DNA from: Solicola gregarius
Lineage (GTDB): Bacteria; Actinomycetota; Actinomycetes; Propionibacteriales; Nocardioidaceae
Assembly (NCBI RefSeq): GCF_025790165.1
Contig: NZ_CP094970.1
Location: forward strand, 4,216,001 to 4,280,000
DNA length: 64,000 bases
Reading direction: 5' to 3'
Part shown: positions 51,538 through 59,736 of the stretch, in pieces
Layout: every line of letters starts with the position of its first letter
How positions within the stretch are numbered: position 1 is the first letter of the stretch
The notes under the pieces: generated by a model
What the model was told of the DNA's origin: nothing
What the model saw: the letters and a program-made list of their open reading frames with translations, nothing else
Databases searched by the model: none
Translations under genes and position numbers: made by a program

Positions 51538-52277
51538 GTCGTGAGTCCAATGTGCGCGCGGATGAGTCGACGCATGTTCGCGGTGGCGTGCCCGCGGGCG
51601 AGTGAGTACGCGAGCGACTCGTCCTCGTTCTCGATCGCGGCCGCGATGGCGACGTGGTCGGCCGCGACGGCCGCCGGGTCGAGAGGCTCGGGCTCCGGGA
51701 GCCACAGCAGGTTCGCGTACTCGGACTGCAGCGACACCTCGCGTCGGGTGAGGCGCTCGGACTGCGAGCCGACCGCGACCTCGATGTGGAACCGGCTGTC
51801 GAGGCGTGCGCATTCGGCGACCGGTGCGGTGTCGGCGAGCGCACGGGCCAGTTCGAACATACGCGTCACCGTAGCGCGTTCGGCCCGCCGGGCGGCCAGG
51901 CCGGCGCATGCCGCGGAGACGGCGGTGGCCTCGTCGCCGAGATCGCGCAGCTCCGTGCTGCTCAGGCGAGCGAGCTCCTGGGCGAGCCGGTCGGTCGGGT
52001 GGCTCCTGGGCCGGCGTACGAAGCTCCCGCCGTTGCGGCCACGCCGCGTCGTGACGTACCCCTGCTCGCGCAGACTCGCCAGCGCCTCGCGAAGGGTGAC
52101 GGTCGAGACGCCGAACTGAGCGGCGAGCTCGGCCTCCGACGGCAGCTGCTCGCCCTCGGCGACCAGGCCGAGACGGATGGCCTCGGTGATCCGCTGCGCC
52201 ACGACATCCGCACGACCGCCCTGGCTGATCGGCGTGAACACCGTCAGCCGCGCGGATCCGGACGTCTCGGCGGTCAC
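51534..52277 (-). CDS. GntR-family transcriptional regulator, FCD subfamily
   Basis: A 247-residue regulator. It has an N-terminal winged helix (LPSEAELAAQFGVSTVTLREALASLREQGYV) with an RRGRNGGSFV wing, and a C-terminal all-helical FCD effector domain with the metal-binding D-R-H pattern (LDSRFHIEV and GHATANMRRL). FCD proteins sense small carboxylates or amino acids. It faces the P450 operon convergently, and the related mycobacterial pip cluster is also controlled by a GntR protein. It is therefore the likely regulator. The start is GTG 52277. Confidence 0.9.
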   Translation of the reverse strand: MTAETSGSARLTVFTPISQGGRADVVAQRITEAIRLGLVAEGEQLPSEAELAAQFGVSTVTLREALASLREQGYVTTRRGRNGGSFVRRPRSHPTDRLAQELARLSSTELRDLGDEATAVSAACAGLAARRAERATVTRMFELARALADTAPVAECARLDSRFHIEVAVGSQSERLTRREVSLQSEYANLLWLPEPEPLDPAAVAADHVAIAAAIENEDESLAYSLARGHATANMRRLIRAHIGLTT

Positions 52278-52301
52278 GCAGGGCCTCTCATTGGCTCGAC
52301 T

Positions 52302-53243
52302 CTAGTTCCCGGCCCCGTCGGTGCGGGGTATGCGCGGCCGCGCCGATCCCAGCTCCGCCGGTGCATGGGCGACCACGACGAGAGCCGTGCCCGCGGCGAC
52401 CAGCACGGCTGCCCCCAGCATGTGGATGCCGACCAGCACCACGGGCAGGTCGGTGAGGTACTGCACGAAGCCGATCGTGCCTTGCGCAAGCTCCGTGCCG
52501 AGCAGGAGGTACGCGAGTCGTACCGGTCCGCCGACGGCTCGAACCGCGAACACGCAGCCGACGGTCAACCCCAACAGGACGAACACGGAGTCGGCATGCA
52601 GCTGGCTCATCGCTGCCGGGTCGAGCCCGTTGCGGCGGGCATCGAGGTCGCCCGCGTGCGGTCCGCTGCCGGTGACGATCGTGCCCAGGTAGACGGTCAC
52701 CCACAGCGCCAGGTAGGTCAGGCCCACCAGGTGGCGTACGGGCCCGGGGAGTACGGGTGGCCCGCCGATGTCCGGCGGTCTGCGCACCCAGAGCATCAGC
52801 ACGGTCGCGGCCGCGCTGAGTCCCATCGACAGCATCATGTGCAGCGCGACGACCCAGGGGTTGAGGTCGGTGAGCACGGTGATGCCACCGATGACTCCCT
52901 GGAACGGGATGCCGAGCGCGATCGCTGTCGCGAGCACCAAGGCGTTACGCCGCCGCGGCCGCCAGCGCAGGATCGCGAACCAGGTGGCGATAGCGATCGC
53001 GACAAGGACGTACGTCAGCAACCGGTTACCGAACTCGATGATGCCGTAGACACCGAGCTCGGAGTGCGGGGTGAGGGAGTCCTCGGTGCACTGCGGCCAG
53101 GTCGGGCAGCCGAGGCCGGAGCCCGTCAGGCGTACGGCGCCTCCGGTGACGACGATGCCGATGTTCGCCACCAGGTTCGCGATCGTGAGCCCGCGTACCA
53201 ACCCCGCGGTGGGCGTGCGGAACGCCTCGATCAACCTGCGCAT
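52302..53243 (-). CDS. ctaA: Haem A synthase (COX15/CtaA family)
   Basis: A 313-residue eight-helix membrane protein that oxidises haem O to haem A for aa3 oxidase. GGAVRLTGSGLGCPTWPQC is the N-terminal signature, and His in IIEFGNR-, ALHMMLS-, LHADSV- and GIHMLGAA-type helices supply haem ligands. The cysteine in LGCPTWPQC resembles the actinobacterial/Bacillus cysteine pair. ATG 53243 is one base from the ABC permease stop (TGAGATG), so the three leftward genes form one unit. Confidence 0.93.
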   Translation of the reverse strand: MRRLIEAFRTPTAGLVRGLTIANLVANIGIVVTGGAVRLTGSGLGCPTWPQCTEDSLTPHSELGVYGIIEFGNRLLTYVLVAIAIATWFAILRWRPRRRNALVLATAIALGIPFQGVIGGITVLTDLNPWVVALHMMLSMGLSAAATVLMLWVRRPPDIGGPPVLPGPVRHLVGLTYLALWVTVYLGTIVTGSGPHAGDLDARRNGLDPAAMSQLHADSVFVLLGLTVGCVFAVRAVGGPVRLAYLLLGTELAQGTIGFVQYLTDLPVVLVGIHMLGAAVLVAAGTALVVVAHAPAELGSARPRIPRTDGAGN

Positions 53244-53244
53244 C

Positions 53245-54027
53245 TCACTCCCACCGGAACGTCTTGGCGACGGCGAAGCCGGCGAGCAGGGCCCACGCGA
53301 CCAGCACCACGAGCGGCTCCGCGCCCGGACCGCCACCGGCGGTCACCGCCCGGATGGCCTCGGAGAGCGCCGCCGAGGGCAGCAGCTCCAGGAACGGCTG
53401 CGCCGAGTCGGGATACCGACCGAGCGGTACGACGATCGCTCCGCCGAGCAGCAGCAGTACGTAGATCAGGTTGGCGGCGGCCAGGGTCGCCTCGGCGCGC
53501 AGTACGCCGGCGACGAGCAGGCCGAGAGCGCCGAACGCCGCGGTGCCCAAGAGAACCACCAGGACCAGCCACGCGATCGCGAGCACACCGCCGGACGGTT
53601 CCCAGCCGAGGAGCAGCGCGGCACCGCCGAGCACGACCAGCTGGATCGCCTCGACGACGAGGACAGCGGCCGTCTTGCCGGCGAGCAGCCCCGCTCGTGG
53701 AAGCGGCGTCGAACCGAGCAGCTTGAGCACCTCGTACCGCCGCTCGAAGCCGGTCGCGATCGCCAGCGAGGTGAACGACGTCGACAGGATCGCGAGGGCG
53801 AGTACGCCAGGGGCGAGGATGTCGATGCGTGACCCGGTGCCGAGGTCGACGACGTCGCCGGACTCGGTGCCGGCGACGAGGACGAGCAACGGGATGACGA
53901 GCGCGAGCAGGATCTGCTCGCCGTTGCGGAGCAGGAGCCGGCTCTCCATCCGCGCCTGCGCGGCGACCATCCGGGGCAGCGGTGCAGCCCCGGGCCGCGG
54001 CGTGAGGTCCAAGGTCGCGCCGCTCAC
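53245..54027 (-). CDS. ABC transporter permease
   Basis: A 260-residue ABC-2-type permease with six hydrophobic segments; the LLLGWEPSGG...VLLGTAAFGALGLLVAG region is typical of drug/haem-type exporters. GTG 54027 overlaps the ATPase stop by 4 bases. It pairs with the ATP-binding gene directly upstream. Linkage of this exporter to ctaA is common in actinobacteria and has led to a suggested role near haem/cytochrome assembly, but its substrate is unknown. Confidence 0.88.
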   Translation of the reverse strand: MSGATLDLTPRPGAAPLPRMVAAQARMESRLLLRNGEQILLALVIPLLVLVAGTESGDVVDLGTGSRIDILAPGVLALAILSTSFTSLAIATGFERRYEVLKLLGSTPLPRAGLLAGKTAAVLVVEAIQLVVLGGAALLLGWEPSGGVLAIAWLVLVVLLGTAAFGALGLLVAGVLRAEATLAAANLIYVLLLLGGAIVVPLGRYPDSAQPFLELLPSAALSEAIRAVTAGGGPGAEPLVVLVAWALLAGFAVAKTFRWE

Positions 54028-54944
54028 CGCAGCTCCTTGCCGGTCAGCTCGAGGAAGACGTCCTCGAGGGTGCGTCGCTCGACGGACAGCCGTTCGGCCA
54101 TCACACCGTTCGAGGCACACCATGCCGTGAGGGTGGCCAACAGTGCCGGGTCGACCTCGCCCGTGACGACGTACGCGCCGGGCATCGTCTCGACGACCTT
54201 GGTCGCCGAGGAGAGTGCGAGCGCGAGCTCACCGACGTCGAGACCGGGCCGTGCCGTGAACCGGATGGTGTTCTCGGCGCCCGACGACGTGAGCTGCGTC
54301 GGCGTACCGCTCGCGATGACCCGTCCGTTGTCCACGACGTGGACCTGGTCGGCGAGGCGCTCAGCCTCGTCCATGTAGTGCGTGGTCAGCACCACGGTGA
54401 CGCCCGCATCGCGCAGGTCGTCGACGAGCTGCCAGGTCGCGCGGCGTGCCTGCGGGTCGAGGCCGGCGGTCGGCTCGTCGAGGAACACCAGCTCCGGTCG
54501 CCCGACGATCGCCATGGCGAGTCCGAGCCGTTGGCGTTGGCCGCCGGACATCCGCCGGTACGGCGTGCGCCCGAGGGAGCGGAGGCCGAGTCGCTCTACC
54601 AGCGCGTCGACGTCGAGCGGGTACGCGTGCAGCGACGCGACGTGGGCGAGCATCTCGCCGGCGCGGGCGCCAGACCAGGACCCGCCCTGCTGCAGCATGA
54701 CGCCGACGCGCGGCCGCAGATCGGCGCCGTCGGTGATCGGGTCGAGCCCGAGGACGCGCACGTACCCGCCCTGGGGCCGCCGGTAGCCCTCGCACGTCTC
54801 GATGGTGGTGGTCTTCCCGGCGCCGTTGGGTCCGAGAACGGCGGTGACCGTGCCTCGGCCGACGCTCATGGTCAGCCCGTCGACGGCCGAGACATCCCCG
54901 TAGCGCATGACGAGGCCGCTGACCTCGACGACGGGGGACTCCAC
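54024..54944 (-). CDS. ABC transporter ATP-binding protein
   Basis: A 306-residue ABC-2-type ATPase. Walker A is GPNGAGKTT, the signature RMSGGQRQRL, Walker B LVFLDEPTAGLD, H-loop TTHYMDEA; a roughly 80-residue C-terminal extension follows. GTG 54944 has no ribosome-binding site, but TAGACT lies 6 bases upstream, suggesting a leaderless start. It heads the ATPase-permease-ctaA unit and is divergent from sufR. Confidence 0.92.
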   Translation of the reverse strand: MESPVVEVSGLVMRYGDVSAVDGLTMSVGRGTVTAVLGPNGAGKTTTIETCEGYRRPQGGYVRVLGLDPITDGADLRPRVGVMLQQGGSWSGARAGEMLAHVASLHAYPLDVDALVERLGLRSLGRTPYRRMSGGQRQRLGLAMAIVGRPELVFLDEPTAGLDPQARRATWQLVDDLRDAGVTVVLTTHYMDEAERLADQVHVVDNGRVIASGTPTQLTSSGAENTIRFTARPGLDVGELALALSSATKVVETMPGAYVVTGEVDPALLATLTAWCASNGVMAERLSVERRTLEDVFLELTGKELR

Positions 54945-55067
54945 CGGATCAGTCTAATTCTGTGAAGGGATGCACAAGCGGGCGGTCCCGTCCGCGCGCC
55001 CGACGACCACCGTGCCTTGCACGGTAAGGATCTGCAGGGCACGATGAATTCGCCGCGCACAGTGACG

Positions 55068-55091
55068 GTTTACCATGTAAACATGGTAAAC
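55068..55091. promoter_or_regulatory. 24-bp perfect palindrome in the ABC-sufR intergenic region
   Basis: GTTTACCATGT and ACATGGTAAAC are perfect 11-base arms around AA, in an AT-rich island inside the 254-base gap between divergent transcripts. The length and symmetry suit an operator for a TetR/GntR-like dimer. It lies closer to the ABC/ctaA side than to the sufR promoter. The cognate regulator is unknown. Confidence 0.55.
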
Positions 55092-55177
55092 GTACGCTGG
55101 CGAACGATGCGGGAACGGCCCGACTCGTGTGCGATCGCACACGCGTACTAAGGTCAACCTTGGTTGAACGCGCCGGG

Positions 55178-55202
55178 TATTAACATCACACTGGTGTTGT
55201 GA
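55178..55202 (+). promoter_or_regulatory. sufR promoter with SufR operator over the start codon
   Basis: TATTAA (55178-55183) is a good -10. ACACT-GGTGT-TGTGA at 55188-55202 exactly fits the ACACT-N5-TGTGA inverted repeat reported for mycobacterial SufR. It covers the likely transcription start and the GTG start codon (55199). An additional dyad TCAACC-TT-GGTTGA lies at 55154-55167 upstream. Autorepression by the Fe-S form of SufR is predicted. Confidence 0.75.
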
Positions 55203-55954
55203 AATACACGCGTGCCGTCGAGACGTCGCCTGCGGACGACGCTCCGACGCGAGACCGCGTGGTCAAGAGCATCCTCGAGTCCGGCCCGTCGACGGCCGCC
55301 GATCTCGCCGAGCGCCTCGAGCTCACTCCCGCCGCCGTACGCCGGCACCTCGACCACCTCCTTTCGGAGGGCACGATCGAGGCGCGTGAGCCGAGGGTCA
55401 CCGGGCACCGAGGTCGCGGGCGACCGCCGAAGATCTTCGTGATCACCGACGCCGGCCGCGAGGAGTTCGCTCAGCAGTACGACGACCTCGCCGTCCACGC
55501 GCTACGGTTCCTCGCCGACTCCGCGGGCGACGAGGCGGTGCTCGAGTTCGCTCGGCGACGCGTCGCCGAGCTCGAGGACCGCTACCGTCCGCTGATCGAG
55601 GGCGCGAGCGTCGAGGACCGTCCGCGCGTGCTCGCCGAGGCGCTGACCGCCGATGGTTACGCAGCGTCGGTACGCACGGCGCCGAGTGGCGACCAGGTGT
55701 GCCAGCACCATTGTCCGGTGGCGCATGTGGCGGCGGAGTTCCCGCAGCTGTGCGATGCCGAGACCGAGGTGTTCGCCCGGCTGCTGGGCCAGCACGTCCA
55801 GCGACTCGCGACCATCGCGCACGGCGACGGCGTGTGCACGACCAATGTTCCCGATCAACCCAGGAATCCCCGGCAACCGATGGCCGTTGCCTCTGGTGGC
55901 GGATCAACCACCGATGCATCCGGCCCGCACGACAATGGGAGGACTCCCGCATGA
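55199..55954 (+). CDS. sufR: Fe-S cluster biogenesis repressor SufR
   Basis: A 251-residue repressor of the suf operon. It has an N-terminal winged helix ([34 protein letters not shown] wing) and a C-terminal [4Fe-4S] domain. Cys168, Cys172, Cys185 and Cys213 have the same 4-13-28 spacing as the cluster-region cysteines of M. tuberculosis SufR. Cluster loss should relieve repression. GTG 55199 lies inside its own operator, and the stop overlaps sufB by 4 bases. Confidence 0.93.
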   Translation: MKYTRAVETSPADDAPTRDRVVKSILESGPSTAADLAERLELTPAAVRRHLDHLLSEGTIEAREPRVTGHRGRGRPPKIFVITDAGREEFAQQYDDLAVHALRFLADSAGDEAVLEFARRRVAELEDRYRPLIEGASVEDRPRVLAEALTADGYAASVRTAPSGDQVCQHHCPVAHVAAEFPQLCDAETEVFARLLGQHVQRLATIAHGDGVCTTNVPDQPRNPRQPMAVASGGGSTTDASGPHDNGRTPA

Positions 55955-57390
55955 CGACAACGTCCAACGAGCGCAACGCGGTCGAGGAAGCCAACCCGGA
56001 GCTCGCCGGCCTCGGCCGGTACGAGTTCGGGTGGTCCGACTCCGACGTCGCCGGTGCAGCCGCCAAACGCGGCCTGTCCGAGGCGGTCGTGCGCGACATC
56101 TCCGGGAAGAAGGACGAACCCGAGTGGATGCTCGACCTGCGCCTGAAGGGCCTCAAGCTGTTCGATCGCAAGCCGATGCCGCACTGGGGTGCGGACCTCG
56201 ACACGATCGACTTCGAGAACATCAAGTACTTCGTACGCTCGACGGAGAAGCAGGCCGCGAGCTGGGAAGACCTCCCGGACGACATCAAGAACACCTACGA
56301 CAAGCTCGGCATCCCCGAGGCGGAGAAGCAGCGCCTCGTGTCGGGCGTCGCCGCGCAGTACGAGTCCGAGGTCGTCTACCACAAGATCCGTGAGGATCTC
56401 GAGGAGCAGGGCGTCATCTTCCTCGACACCGACACGGCGCTCAAGGAGCACCCGGAGCTGTTCAAGGAGTACTTCACGACCGTCATCCCGGTCGGCGACA
56501 ACAAGTTCTCCGCGCTGAACACCTCGGTCTGGTCCGGCGGCTCGTTCATCTACGTGCCGAAGGGTGTCCACGTCGACATCCCGCTGCAGGCGTACTTCCG
56601 CATCAACACCGAGAACATGGGTCAGTTCGAGCGGACGCTGATCATCGTCGACGAGGACGCGTACGTCCACTACGTCGAGGGCTGCACCGCGCCGATCTAC
56701 AAGACCGACTCGCTGCACTCCGCCGTCGTCGAGATCGTCGTGAAGAAGGGCGGCCGCTGCCGCTACACGACGATCCAGAACTGGTCCAACAACGTCTACA
56801 ACCTCGTCACGAAGCGCGCCACCTGCGAGGAAGGCGCGACCATGGAGTGGGTCGACGGCAACATCGGCTCCAAGGTGACGATGAAGTACCCCGCGATCTA
56901 CCTGATGGGCGAGCACTCGCGCGGTGAGACGCTGTCGCTCGCGTTCGCGGGCGAGGGCCAGCACCAGGACTCCGGCGCCAAGATGGTGCACTGCGCGCCG
57001 CATACGTCGAGCTCGATCATCTCCAAGTCGGTCGCGCGCGGCGGCGGTCGTACGTCGTACCGCGGTCTGCTGCAGGTCCAGGAGGGCGCCGAGCACTCCG
57101 CGAGCACGGTCAAGTGCGACGCCCTGCTGGTCGACCAGATCAGCCGATCCGACACCTATCCGTACGTCGACGTGCGAGAGGACGACGTCTCGCTCGGCCA
57201 CGAGGCAACGGTCTCGAAGGTCAGCGCCGACCAGCTGTTCTACCTGATGAGCCGCGGCCTCGACGAGGACGAGGCGATGGCGATGATCGTCCGCGGTTTC
57301 GTGGAGCCGATCGCGCGCGAGCTGCCGATGGAGTACGCCCTCGAGCTGAACCGACTGATCGAGCTGCAAATGGAAGGTGCCGTGGGGTGA
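55951..57390 (+). CDS. sufB: Fe-S cluster assembly protein SufB
   Basis: Scaffold subunit of the SufBCD complex, 479 residues. The right-handed beta-helix core is typical ([23 protein letters not shown] is in part visible, plus [14 protein letters not shown]); the conserved Cys in [23 protein letters not shown]-type segments and the C-terminal [21 protein letters not shown] contact SufD and SufC. No intein is present, unlike mycobacterial SufB. ATG 55951 follows GGGAGGA and overlaps sufR. Confidence 0.96.
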   Translation: MTTTSNERNAVEEANPELAGLGRYEFGWSDSDVAGAAAKRGLSEAVVRDISGKKDEPEWMLDLRLKGLKLFDRKPMPHWGADLDTIDFENIKYFVRSTEKQAASWEDLPDDIKNTYDKLGIPEAEKQRLVSGVAAQYESEVVYHKIREDLEEQGVIFLDTDTALKEHPELFKEYFTTVIPVGDNKFSALNTSVWSGGSFIYVPKGVHVDIPLQAYFRINTENMGQFERTLIIVDEDAYVHYVEGCTAPIYKTDSLHSAVVEIVVKKGGRCRYTTIQNWSNNVYNLVTKRATCEEGATMEWVDGNIGSKVTMKYPAIYLMGEHSRGETLSLAFAGEGQHQDSGAKMVHCAPHTSSSIISKSVARGGGRTSYRGLLQVQEGAEHSASTVKCDALLVDQISRSDTYPYVDVREDDVSLGHEATVSKVSADQLFYLMSRGLDEDEAMAMIVRGFVEPIARELPMEYALELNRLIELQMEGAVG

Positions 57391-58592
57391 CTGCCACGAC
57401 TGATACTGACAACGCCGTCTCCGCAGCGATCGAGACAACCGATCGCATCGCCAGCCATCTGCACCCAACGGGTTCGTTCTCCCTGGACGACCACGCGGTG
57501 CCGAACGGTCTCGAGGAGGTCTGGCGGTTCACGCCGCTGAAGCGGCTGAAGGGCCTGCACAACGGGAAGTTCAACCCCGACGGCAAGGTCGTCGCGAGTG
57601 TCGACGCCGACGAGCGCGTGCGCATCGAGACGGTCGGGCGCGACGACGCGCGGCTCGGCAGTGTGTACGCGCCGGGTGACCGGATCAGCGCGCAGGCGTG
57701 GACCTCGTTCACGGAGGCGACGGTCGTGACCGTGCCCGCCGAGACCGAGGTCGACGAGCCCATCGTGGTGAGCGTGCGGGGCGAGAACGCCGACCAGGCG
57801 ACGTTCGGGCACATCTTCCTCGATCTCGAGCAGTTCGCCTCCGCGACGATCGTGCTCGACCACTCGGGCAGTGCCCTGCTCGCGGCCAACGTCGAGATAC
57901 GCATCGGTGACGGTGCCGCACTCACGCTGCTGTCGGTACAGGACTGGGACGACGACGCCGTCCACGTCGCGCACCACCACGCCCTGGTCGGCCGCGACGC
58001 GACGTACAAGCATGTTGCGGTGTCGTTCGGCGGTGACGTCGTGCGTCTGAACACCTCGGTCGAGTACGGCAGCACCGGCGGCGACGTCACGTTGCTCGGC
58101 CTGTACTTCGCCGACGCCGGCCAGCACCTCGAGCATCGGCTCTTCGTCGACCACAACCGCCCGAACGGGCGCAGCCACGTCGACTACAAGGGCGCGCTCC
58201 AGGGCGACAAGGCGCACACGGTGTGGATCGGCGACGTGCTGATCCGCAAGTCGGGTGAGGGCATCGAGACGTACGAGAGCAACGACAACCTGGTGCTCAC
58301 CGACGGCTGTCGCGCCGACTCCGTGCCGAACCTCGAGATCGAGACCGGCGAGATCGCGGGTGCCGGCCACGCGAGTACGACGGGTCGGTTCGACGACCAG
58401 CACCTGTTCTACCTGCAGAGCCGGGGCATCCCGGAAGAGGAGGCCCGTCGTCTGGTCGTGTACGGGTTCTTCAACGACATCATCCGGCGCATCGGTGTGC
58501 CGCAGGTCGAGCCGCGGCTGCTGAGCGCGGTCGAGGCCGAGCTGGCGAAGAACATCGGTGTTGCGGCGGTGACGAGCGAGCCACGAGCGTGA
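57387..58592 (+). CDS. sufD: Fe-S cluster assembly protein SufD
   Basis: SufB paralogue and heterodimer partner, 401 residues. The beta-helix core ends with [30 protein letters not shown], aligned with the SufB C-terminus; [15 protein letters not shown] holds the interface His typical of SufD. GTG 57387 overlaps the sufB stop by 4 bases. The frame extends upstream inside sufB but is not coding there. Confidence 0.95.
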   Translation: MTATTDTDNAVSAAIETTDRIASHLHPTGSFSLDDHAVPNGLEEVWRFTPLKRLKGLHNGKFNPDGKVVASVDADERVRIETVGRDDARLGSVYAPGDRISAQAWTSFTEATVVTVPAETEVDEPIVVSVRGENADQATFGHIFLDLEQFASATIVLDHSGSALLAANVEIRIGDGAALTLLSVQDWDDDAVHVAHHHALVGRDATYKHVAVSFGGDVVRLNTSVEYGSTGGDVTLLGLYFADAGQHLEHRLFVDHNRPNGRSHVDYKGALQGDKAHTVWIGDVLIRKSGEGIETYESNDNLVLTDGCRADSVPNLEIETGEIAGAGHASTTGRFDDQHLFYLQSRGIPEEEARRLVVYGFFNDIIRRIGVPQVEPRLLSAVEAELAKNIGVAAVTSEPRA

Positions 58593-58602
58593 AGGCGAGG
58601 GT

Positions 58603-58929
58603 ATGAGCTTCACCCGTGCAGCGGCGTTCAACGACGTGCCCAAGGGCGGCGCGATCGGGGTCGAGGTCGGCGGTGTCGACGTCGCCCTGGTGCGCGACGG
58701 CGACGACGTGTACGCGATCCACGACGAGTGCTCGCACGCCGAGATCCCGCTCTCGGAGGGCGACGTCGAGGGCTGCGAGATCGAGTGCTGGCTGCACGGC
58801 TCACGCTTCGACGCGCGTACCGGCGCGGTGCTGAACCTGCCGGCGACCGAGCCGGTCGCCGTCTATCCGTGTCGCCGCGAGGGCGACGACGTCGAGGTCG
58901 ACGTCGAGAACCCGCTTCCCGCACCGTGA
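58603..58929 (+). CDS. Rieske-type [2Fe-2S] ferredoxin of the suf operon
   Basis: A 108-residue Rieske-fold protein. The cluster motif ECSHAEIPL and later CWLHGSRFD give the Cys-x-His and Cys-x2-His ligands. It resembles non-haem oxygenase ferredoxin subunits, but its fixed place between sufD and sufC in actinobacteria points to electron supply for Fe-S assembly. ATG 58603, 10 bases after sufD. Confidence 0.92.
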   Translation: MSFTRAAAFNDVPKGGAIGVEVGGVDVALVRDGDDVYAIHDECSHAEIPLSEGDVEGCEIECWLHGSRFDARTGAVLNLPATEPVAVYPCRREGDDVEVDVENPLPAP

Positions 58930-58974
58930 CCACCAACTGAACGAAACATCAGCGAACCTAAGGACTACGAGCTC

Positions 58975-59736
58975 ATGGCCACACTGGACATTCGCGACCT
59001 GCACGTCGAGGTCGACACCGAGGACGGACCGAAGGAGATCCTGCGCGGCGTCGACCTGACCGTGAAGTCGGGCGAGACGCACGCGATCATGGGCCCCAAC
59101 GGCTCCGGTAAGTCGACGCTCGCGTACTCGATCGCCGGTCACCCGAAGTACAAGGTCACCGGCGGTTCCGTCACGCTCGACGGCACCGACGTCCTCGGCA
59201 TGACCGTCGACCAGCGCGCACGCGCCGGCCTGTTCCTCGCGATGCAGTACCCCGTCGAGATCCCCGGGGTCTCGGTCGCGAACTTCCTGCGGGCCGCCAA
59301 GACCGCGGTCGACGGCGAGTCGCCGAAGCTGCGTACCTGGATCAAGGACGTCAACGACGCGCTCGAGGGCCTGAAGCTGGACAAGCAGTTCGCCCAGCGC
59401 AGCGTCAACGACGGCTTCTCCGGCGGTGAGAAGAAGCGGCACGAGATCGTGCAGCTCGACCTGCTCAACCCGAAGTTCGCCGTCCTCGACGAGACCGACT
59501 CCGGCCTCGACATCGACGCGCTGCGCATCGTGGCCGACGGCGTCAACAAGTTCACGTCCCAGGGCGACCGCGGCCTGCTGCTGATCACGCACTACACGCG
59601 GATCCTGCGCTACATCAAGCCCGACTTCGTGCACGTGTTCGTCGCCGGACGCGTCGCCGACGAGGGCGGCCCGGAGCTCGCCGAGCAGCTCGAGGCCGAG
59701 GGCTATGACAAGTACGTGCGGGCGGCGACGGTCTGA
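58975..59736 (+). CDS. sufC: Fe-S cluster assembly ATPase SufC
   Basis: ABC-type ATPase of SufBCD, 253 residues. Walker A is GPNGSGKST, signature GFSGGEKKRHEI, Walker B FAVLDETDSGLDIDAL, H-loop ITHYTR; the salt-bridge DETDSGLD variant is typical of SufC. AAGGAC precedes ATG 58975. The stop shares a base with the sufS ATG (TGATG). Confidence 0.96.
   Translation: MATLDIRDLHVEVDTEDGPKEILRGVDLTVKSGETHAIMGPNGSGKSTLAYSIAGHPKYKVTGGSVTLDGTDVLGMTVDQRARAGLFLAMQYPVEIPGVSVANFLRAAKTAVDGESPKLRTWIKDVNDALEGLKLDKQFAQRSVNDGFSGGEKKRHEIVQLDLLNPKFAVLDETDSGLDIDALRIVADGVNKFTSQGDRGLLLITHYTRILRYIKPDFVHVFVAGRVADEGGPELAEQLEAEGYDKYVRAATV

Noticed and set aside
51654-53726. A 690-residue plus-strand open frame opposite gntR, ctaA and the ABC permease
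   Set aside because: Shadow composition and complete overlap with three well-supported minus-strand genes.
54945-55160. Small genes in the ABC-sufR gap
   Set aside because: Short open frames exist on the minus strand, but none has a good ribosome-binding site or recognisable sequence, and they run through the 24-base palindrome and promoter elements.
55855-57468. A 537-residue minus-strand frame opposite sufB
   Set aside because: Antisense shadow; SufB on the plus strand is certain.
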